Part shown: in pieces, positions 23,640-34,239 of the stretch | How positions within the stretch are numbered: position 1 is the stretch's first letter | How the letters are laid out: every line of letters begins with the position of its first letter | Assembly (NCBI GenBank): GCA_963556145.1 | Contig: OY744465.1 | Location: 2,914,001 to 2,978,000 of the forward strand | DNA: 64,000 nt | Reading direction: 5' to 3' | Origin: Hygrocybe punicea | Taxonomy: Eukaryota > Basidiomycota > Agaricomycetes > Agaricales > Hygrophoraceae | The notes under the pieces: model-generated | The model's input: only the letters and a program-made list of their open reading frames with translations | Databases searched by the model: none | Told to the model about the DNA's origin: nothing | Position numbers and translations under genes: made by a program

Positions 23640-24003
23640 TTGGTCCAACTGAGATAAGATTGTGGCTGTGCAGCTTCTTTGATCTTTTGATCTTGATGCC
23701 TGATATGGTCCTGCTTTTAGCTAATGTCTTATCCTTAGCAGTTAAGTTAAGGATAATTCATCTAATAACTAATCCTTTAACTGATAAGTGTCTCTCAACT
23801 TGGGACAGTGTCCTGGGGTAGTGTCCTTGGAGGTAAGGTAGCTTAACTTGAACTTTACTCTTGTTATTGGCTACTCTTCCTTCGGGCTGATAAACTCAGG
23901 TGTCCTTGCTATCAGCTTGATACCATGTTTGATCCAAAATCATTTTGGATCATGACACCGGTCAACCCAAATTTGGGCAAAAAACCGAACCAGACTGGAC
24001 TTC
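23640..24003 (-). mobile_element. Possible Copia-type leader remnant with primer-binding site
   Basis: On the minus strand ...CAAACA is followed directly by TGGTATCAAGCTGATAGC (about 23931-23914). This resembles a tRNA-iMet-type primer-binding site just after an LTR ending in CA. No coding sequence and no second LTR are seen, and the sequence is cut by the hAT element at 24012. Confidence 0.3.
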
Positions 24004-24130
24004 AAAACACTTAGTGTTGCCGAAGTTCGGTTTGGTCCGGTTTTTCGACTTTTTTGGAAAACCGGAGCCGGAACCGCGTCAAATGGTTTCAACGCGTTCG
24101 GTCTGCATTTGAACGCGAACCTCCAAATCT

Positions 24131-24182
24131 CCTCGTGAAGACCAGGCACACATCAATTGATGTGGCACTGGGTTTCACGAGG
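24131..24182. repeat. ~52-bp palindromic repeat, copy B
   Basis: The left arm begins CCTCGTGAAG and the right arm ends TTTCACGAGG. The centre CATCAATTGATG is at 24151-24162. The two 26-base arms match at all but about five positions. Confidence 0.85.
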
Positions 24183-24498
24183 GAAGCAGGAGGTGAGATG
24201 GGAGGTGGGGTGGTTGTAGCTTCAGGCTGGGGCATCTTCGGGCCCAGTACGGTGCATTGGTGGGCGGATGGGGGTGGGATGGTCGAAGGCGTGGACTGTG
24301 CCTGTCTGCGGTGGTGGGGAAAATTCAACAGCAAACGAAAAAAGACTTACCTGGCAACCGGGGGTGGGTGCACCACTCTCCCGGCCAGTTCTCTCGCTTT
24401 CCACGGTCAGTTCTCTCACTTTCCGCATTTTTGTTGTGCGTGGTTGTTGCCGTTGTTGGCCCTTTCTGCGTCCTTCTTCATCGTTGCCATGCCGAATT

Positions 24499-24551
24499 CC
24501 TCGCAAACGACGTCTGTACGTCGGTTGACGTGTCAGCCCAGGTTTGCGAGG
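24499..24551. repeat. ~52-bp palindromic repeat, copy C
   Basis: The outer arms are perfect (CCTCGCAAAC...GTTTGCGAGG) and the centre GTCGGTTGACG is decayed. Length is 53 bp. Confidence 0.75.
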
Positions 24552-24639
24552 TGTGTGGTTAGCAAGTTGTCGATGGGTTAAAGCTAGAGTACGTACCTGG
24601 GATGGTAGGTGGGCGCACCACCCTCCCAGCCTTCAACTT

Positions 24640-24920
24640 CCCTGTCGTCGTTGTCATCGTTGTCGTTGTCGTGTTGGTGTTGGTGTTGTAGGCAGCAGTG
24701 GTCGCGATCATCCACGTTTGAGGCAGCAGGTTGCTGCTGCCGCCGGTGTTGCTCTGCTGCTGCTGCTGATGTTGCTGTTGCTGCTGCTGCTGCTGCTGTT
24801 GTGGTTGCTGTTGCTGGGATCATTTGGCCGTCGTCGTCGTCATCGCTGTCGTCGTCATCGAGGTGGTGGCATTGGTGGTGTTGCCACTGCCGTTGCTGCT
24901 GCTGCCGCTGCTGCCATCGA
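24640..24920. repeat. GTTGTC/GCTGCT triplet tract
   Basis: Long runs of TGC/TGT and CGT triplets lie inside the hAT element. Open readings in several frames (poly-Leu, poly-Ala, poly-Gln on the other strand) reflect the composition rather than genes. Confidence 0.85.
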
Positions 24921-25384
24921 TTCACTCCGACTCGCGTTGGAAGGCGAGGGAGGTTGTTGGGTGAAGTCGACTGTGGGTGCCTTATTTATGTGGTCAAGGT
25001 GGGCCCTGTGGGGCTGTTCTCTGTAAAAAAATGTCAGTAAAATATGAAATAAAGTCATTACTCACCGTGGTTGTTGAGTAATGTTAGTGTTGAGTCGAAC
25101 TTGAAGTTGCGCACGAGTATGTTTAAGGTCACATGACCTAAGTTCACGTGACTGCATAGAAAAAAATGTGAAAAATTAAGTATGTAAATGAGTATCTGCG
25201 TAGGTAACTATACATTATGGTTCGCGGTTTGAACCGCGTTTAAATGCAGTTTGAACCGCATGTCAGTGCCAGAACCACAAACCTAACCAGCAGTCCGGTT
25301 CAGCCAAATGCCGGAAGTTCGGTTCGCGGTTCAAACCGGGTTCAGATCAGTTCCGAACCGAACTTCGGCATCACTAAAAACACT

Positions 25385-26138
25385 AGTTCAGACACTGGTC
25401 AAAAAATGAGGCTTACTGGGGCCAGAGAATGGGCAATTCAGCGACAAAATGACTCTGGAGGACCTGATGAGAAAGCAATGAGGTGGCTGAGAATGAAGCA
25501 TGAAGGCTGCGCAAGGAAGGCAGGAGAGGGCTGAACCAGAACATGCAGCAAAGAGGAAAGAAAGCGTGTCTGGGAACCCAAAAACATGCAGCAAGAGGAG
25601 GACTAGAGAGTGTGTCTGGGGAACCCAAAAACATGCGTGAGTGAGAGGACCAAGGGTGAGAGAAATGTGACAATGCAACACGATGCGACAATTCGGCCAC
25701 ACATGGACAAACACACTCATACATCCATAATTGGCACTCATCGAGTACTTTTATATCATCAGTGATCAATAACTTTTTTTAATAACTTTGTTTTTGAAGT
25801 CTTTGTTTTCATGAATCAATAGCAGCTATACATGTATGTAAATAAGCACTTTCCAGTGTGCAATACAATGCACATGCAATGAGCCCCCCACGCTCAATGT
25901 CACTCATCCCCGGACTTACCCCCCATGAACAGGTCCTGCATGCCTGCCTTGAGCGCGTGCTGCATGCTGGCCACAGTGCAGTGCGTGCAGAGAGCCGTGA
26001 GCGGGGAGGGACAATGACCGGGATGGGGGACAGGAACACAGAGATGGCATAGTGTGTCTGCAGAAGCACACTCAAGATGAGTTATTACTTGCTTCCCATA
26101 CTCACCACATCTGGCAGCTGTCTTTCACTCCCTCTGTA
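25385..26138. repeat. Interspersed GTGTCTGGG-type repeats, no gene
   Basis: Two copies of the quasi-palindrome (GTGTCTGGGAACCC and GTGTCTGGGGAACCC) lie at about 25564 and 25612, in a GAGAGGA-rich context like that at 56280-56420. From 25660 to 26138 I see nothing recognisable. Confidence 0.5.
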
Positions 26139-27196
26139 CTTGTTTAGTAGGCTAGTGCTGTGCATGGCATGAACAAGTTCTTTTTTTCCCCTCCTCACTT
26201 TCATCATAGCAACCTCTCACCATAGCAACATAAAAAGTAGAGAAAATAAAACTGCATAGCGTGTCTCAACCTCCTCTCCCACTGTCATGTCTTCTTTGCT
26301 TCATCATTATGCAATATTCTCAGCCAAAAAAGAGAGCAACACGTCAACTGTCAAATACAACTGCCTTTAAACAGTATAATAACAATTGACTGACATTTGC
26401 TCAATCCTACTTCTCCATAATCTTACTGCACAACAGATGATAACATGAAGACAGCTGTGCTTGAGTGAGCCAATGTCGTATATAGCATGAACGAAGTCTT
26501 GTTTCTGTCATTGGATTTTTATTTGTATGATTATTACGAACATCGATAAGTGATTTTGCTTAAAATATATAATTAGCATATAATATATACAGCGATATTA
26601 TTACATATGTTTTAAGTAAAAATATCATTATATCATCTGAGTTATACTAATTTCTGCTTATATGGCTGATATTTCCATATATAGTAACAGTGGTCACATG
26701 TGACTATGACTCCTGTGATCACCTCAAAATGTAGCATATATGGTATAAAATTGCCTTGTACGGTTAGATTGGTCACATGTGACTGTCACCATTGTAATCA
26801 GCAAAAAGTTTGCTATATAATATCAAAATTTGCCTTATATGGTTAGATTGGTCACATGTCACTGTCACACCTGATCCAAAATGATAATATTAGTCAGCAG
26901 TTTGATTTTCAGCTGATTCTGATAAGAATAGAGACCAGTACGAATATTTTGAATATAATTGGAAGGTAATTTGTCTTTTTTGCAATAACCTATATTTGGA
27001 TGTTTATGTAAGCCTGTCCAAACATGGCCCCAACTGTAACTGATTTTCTGGTATGAGAAGTAGAATCATATCTCTTGCACAGGAAAAATTTCTCTATAGG
27101 TGATGCATAAACATTAATTAATTAATTAATTACGAACCCTCACTGAAACGGGACTCATCAAGAACGAGTCTTTTAATAAATTAAAAGAACTCGTAA
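26139..27196 (-). mobile_element. Helentron-C, short non-autonomous copy (1.06 kb)
   Basis: On the minus strand the 5' end is TTACGAGTTCTTTTAATTTA (27196 downward) and the 3' end is GAACTTGTTCATGCC...CTAAACAAG (26139), followed by T. It keeps the CACATGTG subterminal motifs (26693, 26772) and a diverged second copy of the 3' region (about 26460-26520). It has no coding potential. Confidence 0.85.
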
Positions 27197-27220
27197 CACA
27201 GCCATCTGTTGACTATGCGT

Positions 27221-27383
27221 TGCAGCAGTAGCTGCTAGCCCCTAGGACCCCAGAGACCCTTAGCCAGTAGATTCCCTTTCCTGTAGTAGCTTAGTCATCC
27301 ATCCAAGGGTTTTCTCCACTTTCCCCTCCCAGCCGCGGCTCCTCTCGAGCCTTTCCCTCAGAGACCAGGAGATCCGTTCTCCA
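27221..27383 (+). repeat. 5' LTR
   Basis: The repeat starts TGCAGCAGTAGCTGC and ends GTTCTCCA. It differs from the right copy at only a handful of positions, one a single-base gap after CCAAGG, which suggests a fairly recent insertion. Confidence 0.8.
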
Positions 27384-28263
27384 ATGTGGTGATGAGAGCG
27401 ATTCGAGCCACGCTTCCAAAACATGGAACCCCAAGGTTATCAAGACAGAAAAAGAGCTCCACGCCGAACGTGACGCCCGGATTCTTGAGCTACAAAGGAG
27501 GTTAGCAGAGGAACGTGAAACGAAGGAGAAAAATGCGGAGAAAATGATGAAGGAAAAGATGAGAAAGAAAGAAAAACAAGCACGACGGGTACTCCGTCGT
27601 ACAACGGAAGGTACGCACCTTGAGACAACAGCCCAGGACTCACCACAGGCAGAAAACATGCGACCAACGACGAACACAAAGTCGTTCGCGTCCCCCAAGC
27701 TACCAACCGCCTCACAAGTCCCCGCAACATCCACGGCACCCCCGTCTCCCACGTCTCAAGCCCCAACACCGTCCACACGCACGTCCATCACGCCGCCATC
27801 GTACAACGCGCCCACCACGTCACCACTTGCCCAAACGCCGCTGCTGCCGCGTATGCAACCAACGGCACCCCAAAATGCAACAGAGATACCCGGACTTCAA
27901 CACCAACGCCCAGCCCCATCCCCATCGACTCAGAAACAGCCAATGCCAATGCTGGCGCGCCCAAACGAGACCCAGCCCAGCCCAGCCGCTACTGCCACGT
28001 CACCAGCAACGCCCGCGCGTCGAGAACCACCCCGAGACCCAACACCACCGTCCAACGTGTCAATATCAACCCAGACGCTGCCGCCTCCGTTGACACCATC
28101 AATATCGCCCCCAAATGCCTCGCGAGCGGCCCCGCAGACGCCCCAAAACGCATCAACGGCACCCAAATGGCAGCCCCGGAACCCCATAACGCCAACGCAA
28201 CCCCCCTTTGTCATGCCACAAGCCCCCGCGCCATTTCCACGAGTCAATACGCCCGCTGCACCA
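27384..28263 (+). CDS. Gag-like coiled-coil/proline-rich ORF, 5' half
   Basis: The first ATG is at 27544. The frame is open upstream to 27295, inside the LTR. It encodes a charged coiled coil (ELHAERDARILELQRRLAEE, then KMMKEKMRKKEKQARRV) followed by a long Pro/Thr/Ala-rich region to NTPAAPP, where the KDZ element is inserted. Removing the insertion and one copy of its target duplication leaves the frame open into STHEQTPPTP at 34679. A coiled coil plus a disordered Pro-rich region fits a structural Gag-like protein, but I recognise no zinc knuckle. The assignment rests mainly on position between LTRs. Confidence 0.6.
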
Positions 28264-28640
28264 CCAGATTCAGCAAGATATTACCAACTCACTTGGGATG
28301 GCTGAAAATGAGATTGCCCAACTGACTTGGGGATAGCTGAATCAGCCTGAGATATATCCTGGGCCAACTGGGATGGTCCAGGCTGATGTTCTCAGGATAT
28401 ATCCTGGGCCAACTGAGATGGTGTAGGCTGGTGCTGTCAGGATATATCCTGGGCCAACTAAAATGGTCTAGGCTGATATTCTCAGGATATATCCTGGGCC
28501 AACTGGGATTGTCTAGGCTGATATTCTCAGGATATATCCTGGCCCAACTGGGATGGTCCAGGCTGATGTTCTCAGGATATATCCTGGGCCAACTGAGATG
28601 GTCTAGGCTGGAGCTCTCAGCATAATCCTGGCCCAACAGT
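28264..28640. repeat. KDZ left TIR with about six ~45-bp units
   Basis: Unit order is GGATATATCCTGGGCCAACT, then GGGATGGTCCAGGCTGATGT, then TCTCA. Because the unit is close to a multiple of three it stays open in several frames; these readings are not genes. Confidence 0.88.
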
Positions 28641-28959
28641 TACCATCCAAACTTGTTGTACATTTGTCAAGTTCACACTAATTTAATACACCTTGTTTGT
28701 ACTTCTACTATCCCCCAAAATTGAATCAAATAAATGATATGCTCTTGACTCTAACCTTGCCCAGGTTTGAGCTTGCTTGGAAGCATAGCTTCTTAATCCC
28801 TGGTTGTACAGTGACTCATCCCCCTCCATTTCTTGCTGCATTGCCCAATTTTCTTACTTATCCTTGTGGAATTTAAAGTAGTTGATGGTCCATTTCATCT
28901 CATGGTGAAGTTGAATGACCTGTTCATTCCATTGATGATATCTTGCATGGCTTCATAAA

Positions 28960-31200
28960 CAATTGACCCTGTAAACTATAAATACTTTCATTATTAACTG
29001 TGTTGAACACTCAGATATGCACCCACAGTCTTTCATATATTCACTTGATTCATCACTATCCTGATTTCCAATTCTCCAGAACCATGGCAGCTTGTAAGAC
29101 TTTTGCCCAATTCTGTTTGCCTCAGTAGTATCTGCAGGCATCTGAAGGTCACCTTTGTTAATAGGATGATAATTGCAATCAATGTAGCCAAGTCACTGCT
29201 GTCCTTCATGAGCATGATTGTAGCTGGCTACAATTGTTGCAATTTTCCCATCCAGTGTGTGAATCTGGCTCCAGACTCTTGTGGATTGTTTAGTACTTTT
29301 TGAATTCCGAATCTACAGGTAAAACAATTAAGTTGATATCTATAAATATGAGAATGATTCTGACTTTTTTGCACATTATGACGGATTTTCCACCCAAGGC
29401 CACCTTCAACTAGTCCTGGCCAATTTTGACACTCTGGAGTAAGATTTGATGGAAGCAGAAGTATAACCTTTTCAGCTGTATGGTTGATTTCTTCCTCATC
29501 ATCTGATAGATCCTCTTCTTCATCCCCACCCTCAGACATACCAATTCTGATGAGATCTGCACTCTCTATATTATTCGTGATAGTGAGCGCTGATAGCTTC
29601 TTTTCAAAGCTGACAATATGAGCTTGGACTTTCTGTCATTTCTTGAGAAGGTTCTTTTTGTCAGCCAATGATGGTCTGTGCAGTGTTCGTATGTACTGAC
29701 AAAGAGCCATTCCATGTTAGAATGAGTGAGAAATAACATGAGCTTCAGTAAATCAATAAATACATACTATTCCTCCTCCACATTCAATCCTATTGACAAA
29801 ATATTGGAATATCCCATCTTATCACCAGACTTGTTTTCCATTTCAGCCAGTTCCAACTGCACATCTGCAAGACTGCAAGCTAGATTGACATATCAATATA
29901 CTGAATGGCAGCTATATAAACTGAAGCTTACTGTGGGTTTCAGCTACATCATACACTTTTAACATGTCCCCACATTCATTCATAGCCAGTTCTTCCAACT
30001 ATGTCCATTCTGCAATCCACTCATCACTAAGTCTGTCAGTCAACTCATCCAAGGCAACCTTCATCTCCTCTCTTTCAAGGACAGCTTTGTTCTACTTTTT
30101 AGCAATAGATTGAGCTGCAAATATTTGAGAAAAGTATATCAAGACATATTGAAATCATACCTGACTTGATAAGTTTCTTCCAATTGGAATCATTCATATA
30201 ATTATCCAGAACCTCCTGATGATGTGCCTGAGACATTGTACCTGTTGCACTGGCAACTTTATTCAAATTTGCCCAGAGTGTTTCCAGAATCTCCCCATCA
30301 ATCTGTCCAGCTCCTTGGATAAAGTTGAGAGAATACAGAGGAAAACATTCTTGATTATGAGCTCCAAGATGAAATTTTCCAATGCCATATAGAATTTCAA
30401 GATCTTCTCTTAGATCTAAAGTGCTGCTTTGAGAAACCCACCAAAGAAAGTTTCTTGACCATGAACATATGCTATCATAAATTCCAATGGCCTTTGGTGT
30501 GAGTGAGTTTTGAGCCAATGCCTGGCAGAATGCATAGTCCATGTTAACTTGTCTAGACCCTCAAAGTAAATATAGTTCATGTGTTAACAAGCAAGACATA
30601 CCTTTCACCCTTTTGAAAGTCCACAACACTATGTGGATAAAAACATCCATGATTTGCACAAGCACATGCTCCCACTCCAGTGGCACAAAGATGGTCTTTA
30701 TGATGCACATTTGCCTGACTGATTGCTCTGTGATTTTTACATTTGTGTTTCTTGAATAATTGTAAGAACCAGCCAATATATAGAAATATATCCACAGGAT
30801 AAACCTGGATTTCTTCCACAGAATTAGCAAAATGCCTTGGATATGCAGATTCACCTGTCATGAACTGATGCCCATCACTCAACCAGACATCCTTTTCAGG
30901 ACATTTAGAAATAACATGATCTAGCTTAAAGTTTCCATCTGCAACAATTTTTGGATAGTATACCCATCTGTTTCACATTATGACAGTGTGAACACCTCAC
31001 AACAGACAAAATAACTTATGGTGTCTCTGAGCATTTTATTTCATCCTCTGACACATTTATACCAGGTTGAGGACAACTTGGACAAAAAACTGCAAGACCA
31101 CCATCTTTACAATCAATGGTGCGGTCATGTGCCAAGCCAGCACGTTTTAGATCAAGCAAGTTTCTCTATTGCCTTGACACACGCATTAATTCACGATAAT
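28960..31200 (-). pseudogene. KDZ transposase (CxC2-like Cys cluster), with introns
   Basis: In order on the minus strand: LAVFCPSCPQPGINVSEDE (about 31100), ADGNFKLDHV (first catalytic Asp region, about 30945), HLCATGVGACACANHGCFYP and HSVVDFQKGER (about 30680-30610), YDSICSWSRNF, FHLGAHNQECFPLYSLNF, GAGQIDGEILETLWANLNK (catalytic Glu region), EKVILLLPSNL (about 29470). A 49-bp GT-AG intron (30601-30553) joins GER to QVNMDYAFCQA; another GTATGA...TTTGCAG lies near 30160-30120. The KDZ signature residues are present. In-frame TAGs (after IAKK, about 30095, and after AEWT, about 30005) and others upstream make it a decayed copy. Confidence 0.8.
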
Positions 31201-31235
31201 GATCCTATGAAAAGATTTTATTAATGTCTGAAATT

Positions 31236-31770
31236 CTAATTTGAAAAGAACAAAATTACTGGTATTAAATGTGGAAAATTGTTGTCTGTCAACCTCCTGA
31301 GCTTTGAGTAAAAGTTGAAAGCAGAAGTCTTGCACTCCATGGCATCAATGTAGAATTGATCAAGAACCAGAAAGATAAAGGGCATAGTAGGATGAGATGA
31401 TGTTGCTGGAAAGAGTCGCGACAGTGTCCATTTGGGCATCTGATTGGTCATCATCCGATCGAAGGGAACTCAAATCGGAAGCCATGTCCAGATCAAGATC
31501 AAGATCTCTGACAAGCTGAGATTGAGGTGCCGGTGCACCAGCCTTTTTACTGACAGTAGTAGCAGTAGTTATGGGCATATTAGTGGTAGTAGATTGGCTG
31601 AAAAGATGAGAGAGAATCAAGTTTGAGTGCAAGAACAATGCAATTTTGCAACGAGGCAGCCACGCAGTGCTCAACTCCGAAACTATATGCTCTTCTACTG
31701 ACTTTGACTTACAGGTCTGCGCAGCCACCAACGTCGATGGTGAGGCCAGGCGCCATGCTTATCGACAACG
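31236..31770 (-). pseudogene. Possible 5' exons of the KDZ gene
   Basis: A 123-codon reading (31731-31360) has an acidic stretch DLDLDLDMASDLSSLRSDDD. A second reading (31454-31236) follows. The position upstream of the Cys cluster suggests N-terminal exons, but I cannot link them by clear splice sites. Confidence 0.3.
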
Positions 31771-32430
31771 ACGACACCATCAACATCTAATCAAGACGGC
31801 CCCACCAACGCCGCGAACATCCAGGACGACAACACCCTGACCAAAACCACCCGGGCCAACACCCAACAACAGCGAAATACCCAACGCCCAAAATCGGCCC
31901 AGTGCCCAAAATCGGCCCAAGGCCCAACGGCCCCACCCCCAACAACCAACGCCCCACGGAGATGACCCCACCAACGTGGCGAACATCCAACAACGAGGAC
32001 GACAACAACCTCCAACATCCAACAACAACAATGACCGCCCCAGAAACACCCAACACGCCCAACACCCAACACCCAACGCCCAACGGCTCCACCACGAACG
32101 ACGACAGCGCCAACCACAATGCCTAACGCCCAATGGCCCCACCACATCCAGCAACGGCAATGACAACGACGGCCCCAGAAACACCCAACACCGACCCCAA
32201 CGCCCAATGCCCAACGGTTCCACCACCACGACGACGCCAACGACTACGACAGCCCCAACACCCAACACCCAACGCCTCACGGCTCCACCACCACGATGAC
32301 GACAACGACGACGACGACAGCCCCAACGCCCAACACCCAACGCCCAACGCCCAATGGCTGCACCACGACGATGACAACAACAACAACAACAACAACAGCC
32401 CCAACCACAACGCCCAATGCCCAGCCAGCA

Positions 32431-32461
<31 letters not shown>

Positions 32462-32486
32462 TGGCCCCAACCCCACCACCCAAATA
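31771..32486. repeat. CAACGCCCAACACC minisatellite
   Basis: About 700 bp are built from CAACGCCCAA, CACCACGACGA and similar words, ending with a (ACG)n run at about 32435-32462. It lies inside the KDZ element and directly precedes four palindromic repeats. Several long open readings on both strands are compositional. Confidence 0.88.
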
Positions 32487-32538
32487 CCTCGCGAATCCTG
32501 CCGCCGCGTCCATTGACGCGTGTGCCGGCTTCGTGAGG
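32487..32538. repeat. ~52-bp palindromic repeat, copy D
   Basis: Arms CCTCGCGAAT and GCTTCGTGAGG surround the centre GCGTCCATTGACGC. Length is exactly 52 bp. Confidence 0.85.
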
Positions 32539-32602
32539 TGTGGATGGCCACTCGCCTATGCAGCCAACGGCCCCACGAGAGCCCGATGGAATCATCCCAA
32601 CT

Positions 32603-32655
32603 CCTCGCGTACATGCACCACCACGTCAATGGACGTCGGTGCTGTGTCCACGAGG
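32603..32655. repeat. ~52-bp palindromic repeat, copy E
   Basis: Arms CCTCGCGTAC and GTCCACGAGG surround the centre ACGTCAATGGACGT. Length is 53 bp. Confidence 0.8.
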
Positions 32656-32710
32656 TCTCCAGGGGTGGTGCCATCCATCAACGACAGCGACGATGACACC
32701 AACTCCAACA

Positions 32711-32762
32711 CCTCGCGAAAGCCGCCGCCGCGTCTATTGACGCGTGTGCCAGCTTCATGAGG
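32711..32762. repeat. ~52-bp palindromic repeat, copy F
   Basis: Arms CCTCGCGAAAG and AGCTTCATGAGG surround the centre GCGTCTATTGACGC. Length is 52 bp, with a right half nearly identical to that of copy D. Confidence 0.85.
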
Positions 32763-32796
32763 TATGGATGGGTGTATGCCCCGACGGCAATGACCA

Positions 32797-32856
32797 CCTT
32801 GCGAAACATGCCACCATGTCCATTGAAATATTGACATGTGTGCCAGCTTCGCGAGG
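32797..32856. repeat. ~52-bp palindromic repeat, copy G, with an 8-bp insertion
   Basis: Arms CCTTGCGAAAC and AGCTTCGCGAGG surround a centre in which ATTGAAATATTGA replaces the usual ATTGA. Length is 60 bp. Confidence 0.8.
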
Positions 32857-33389
32857 TCATCAGCTGGCAAACACTTACTTCAAAAATGTAAATTCACAAT
32901 TATTTATTTTATTAATTAACTCCTCCGAGATAAAAACTACTACGAAAACTTTTAGAACCTTTCAAGGTCACCCACCCAGGACCCATGCCCAGGGAATAGC
33001 AGAGAGGCCACCCTCTCTGCTGGTGACATATCAAGGTGTCAATTGAGTGCAAATCACCACAGGCTGCACCCTCACCAGGACTTCGGTGCCCTGGCATCAA
33101 GCAGAGAGATTCGGCTCTCTCTGCCGGGGTGAGTGGAAGTGGGAGAAGAGCACTAAAGGGCGAAACTGACGGTTTCGGAGTTTTTAAATACATTTGAACC
33201 ATCATGTGATATCTTGAACATGTGATTGTTGACGTGGGAATTGGCCACGTCACTCAGTTGCAAATCAAGTTTACTCCGATTTCTGAGTTAATACTCTCAC
33301 AATTGGCAAGGAAAATCTGTTGCAGCTTTCAGAAGTTCATCCCAACTTCTTTTATAACTTTTAATTCACTCTCATCCTCCAGTCTAAAC

Positions 33390-33990
33390 TCCAAATGGCT
33401 TGGGCTACTGAAGAAATCCAGGAAATCCTCAAGTCTCACTATAACAAATATGTTTCCACCACCAAGAATGAAAATAAGAAAAAAATTTGAACTGGGATTA
33501 TCAAAGAGTTGCACCAGCTTCAAAAGGAGAGGAAGGGAGCCAACAAAACACCACTTTCTCTGCCTGATGATAATGACATCCTTCACAAAGTTAGTGCTGT
33601 TTTAACTTCTCTTCATTCTATCATATTAACTTGGAGTAGAAAATTGCCAATTGGTTTAAGAATGAGCAACAATCCCAACAGAACAAGAAAAAAGCTAGAG
33701 GTGATGGGCAGGAGTTGGAAAGCTGTGTTGAAAAAGATAGTGGTGTTGGAAAAGGAAATGATATGTGGGGAAAATGATGGACATGGAGAACAGAGGTGAA
33801 GTCAGTATTTCAGCAGATTCCATCTGCTGACAGATTGTAAGTTATTAATATGGGATAAGTTGAGACAAGAATACTAATTTCAAAATAGGAAACAGTCCAA
33901 ACGTCACATGGATACAGAGGAGGCAAATGAGCAGGGACCTTCAAAGAAGAAACTCAAAAAGGGTGTACCTGTATAATGGCTTCATGAGTA
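33390..33990 (+). pseudogene. Second gene of the KDZ element, uncharacterised
   Basis: The reading AWATEEIQEILKSHYNKYVS, then an in-frame TGA, GIIKELHQLQKERKGANKTP, KIANWFKNEQQSQQNKKKAR and a lysine-rich tail spans two frames. The NWFKN motif in a basic context recalls the second ORF carried by some fungal KDZ elements and, loosely, a homeodomain recognition helix. A DNA-binding accessory role is only a guess. At least one stop and one frameshift are present. Confidence 0.4.
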
Positions 33991-34239
33991 GTTGCAGTTA
34001 CCAGTTATTAAATGTGATAAATCAATCATGTTCTGCTGGGAAAACAATCATGAGGTTGATGCATGATAAGGGATTATGCTAGCTGGCTACAATCTATGCT
34101 GCAGAAATATAATATCATTGCAGAAAATCAGCCTATTGATATCACAAAGCAATCAAAGGAATAACCAGCCACTTGGACATTGAGGCATATTATCATCAGC
34201 TTGCAACAGATATATGCTGGTGGCATTAGTGTGGACAGT

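Larger units (their letters stand above)
24012..25376. mobile_element. Non-autonomous hAT element (1.4 kb)
   Basis: Ends are TAGTGTTGCCGAAGTTCGG and, inverted, TAGTGATGCCGAAGTTCGG. The element is flanked by an 8-bp duplication AAAACACT (24004-24011 and 25377-25384). The 8-bp duplication and TAGTG..G ends fit hAT. Inside are two copies of the ~52-bp palindromic repeat and a triplet-rich core, but no transposase. Confidence 0.88.

Noticed and set aside
24544..25040. Leu/Ala-rich and Gln/His-rich ORFs
   Set aside because: Several frames are open because of TGC/CGT triplet runs inside a non-autonomous hAT element.
27387..27413. 27-base complement to a tRNA 3' end, including the T arm, as primer-binding site
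   Set aside because: The TTCGA-like part is displaced by two bases from where a T loop should be. Only the first ~10 bases (TGGTGATGAG) are kept as a candidate.
28345..28620. CRISPR-like array of regularly spaced ~45-bp repeats
   Set aside because: Units are tandem without unique spacers, are mirrored at 34240-34600, and form the ends of a eukaryotic KDZ transposon.
31780..32760. ORFs over the CAACGCCCAA tract, one of 271 codons
   Set aside because: Overlapping open frames on both strands with near-periodic sequence; compositional.
33000..33125. Riboswitch-like or structured RNA with several GAGAGG/CCTCTC hairpins
   Set aside because: Short hairpins only; no match to a known structured RNA and no conserved second copy in the window.
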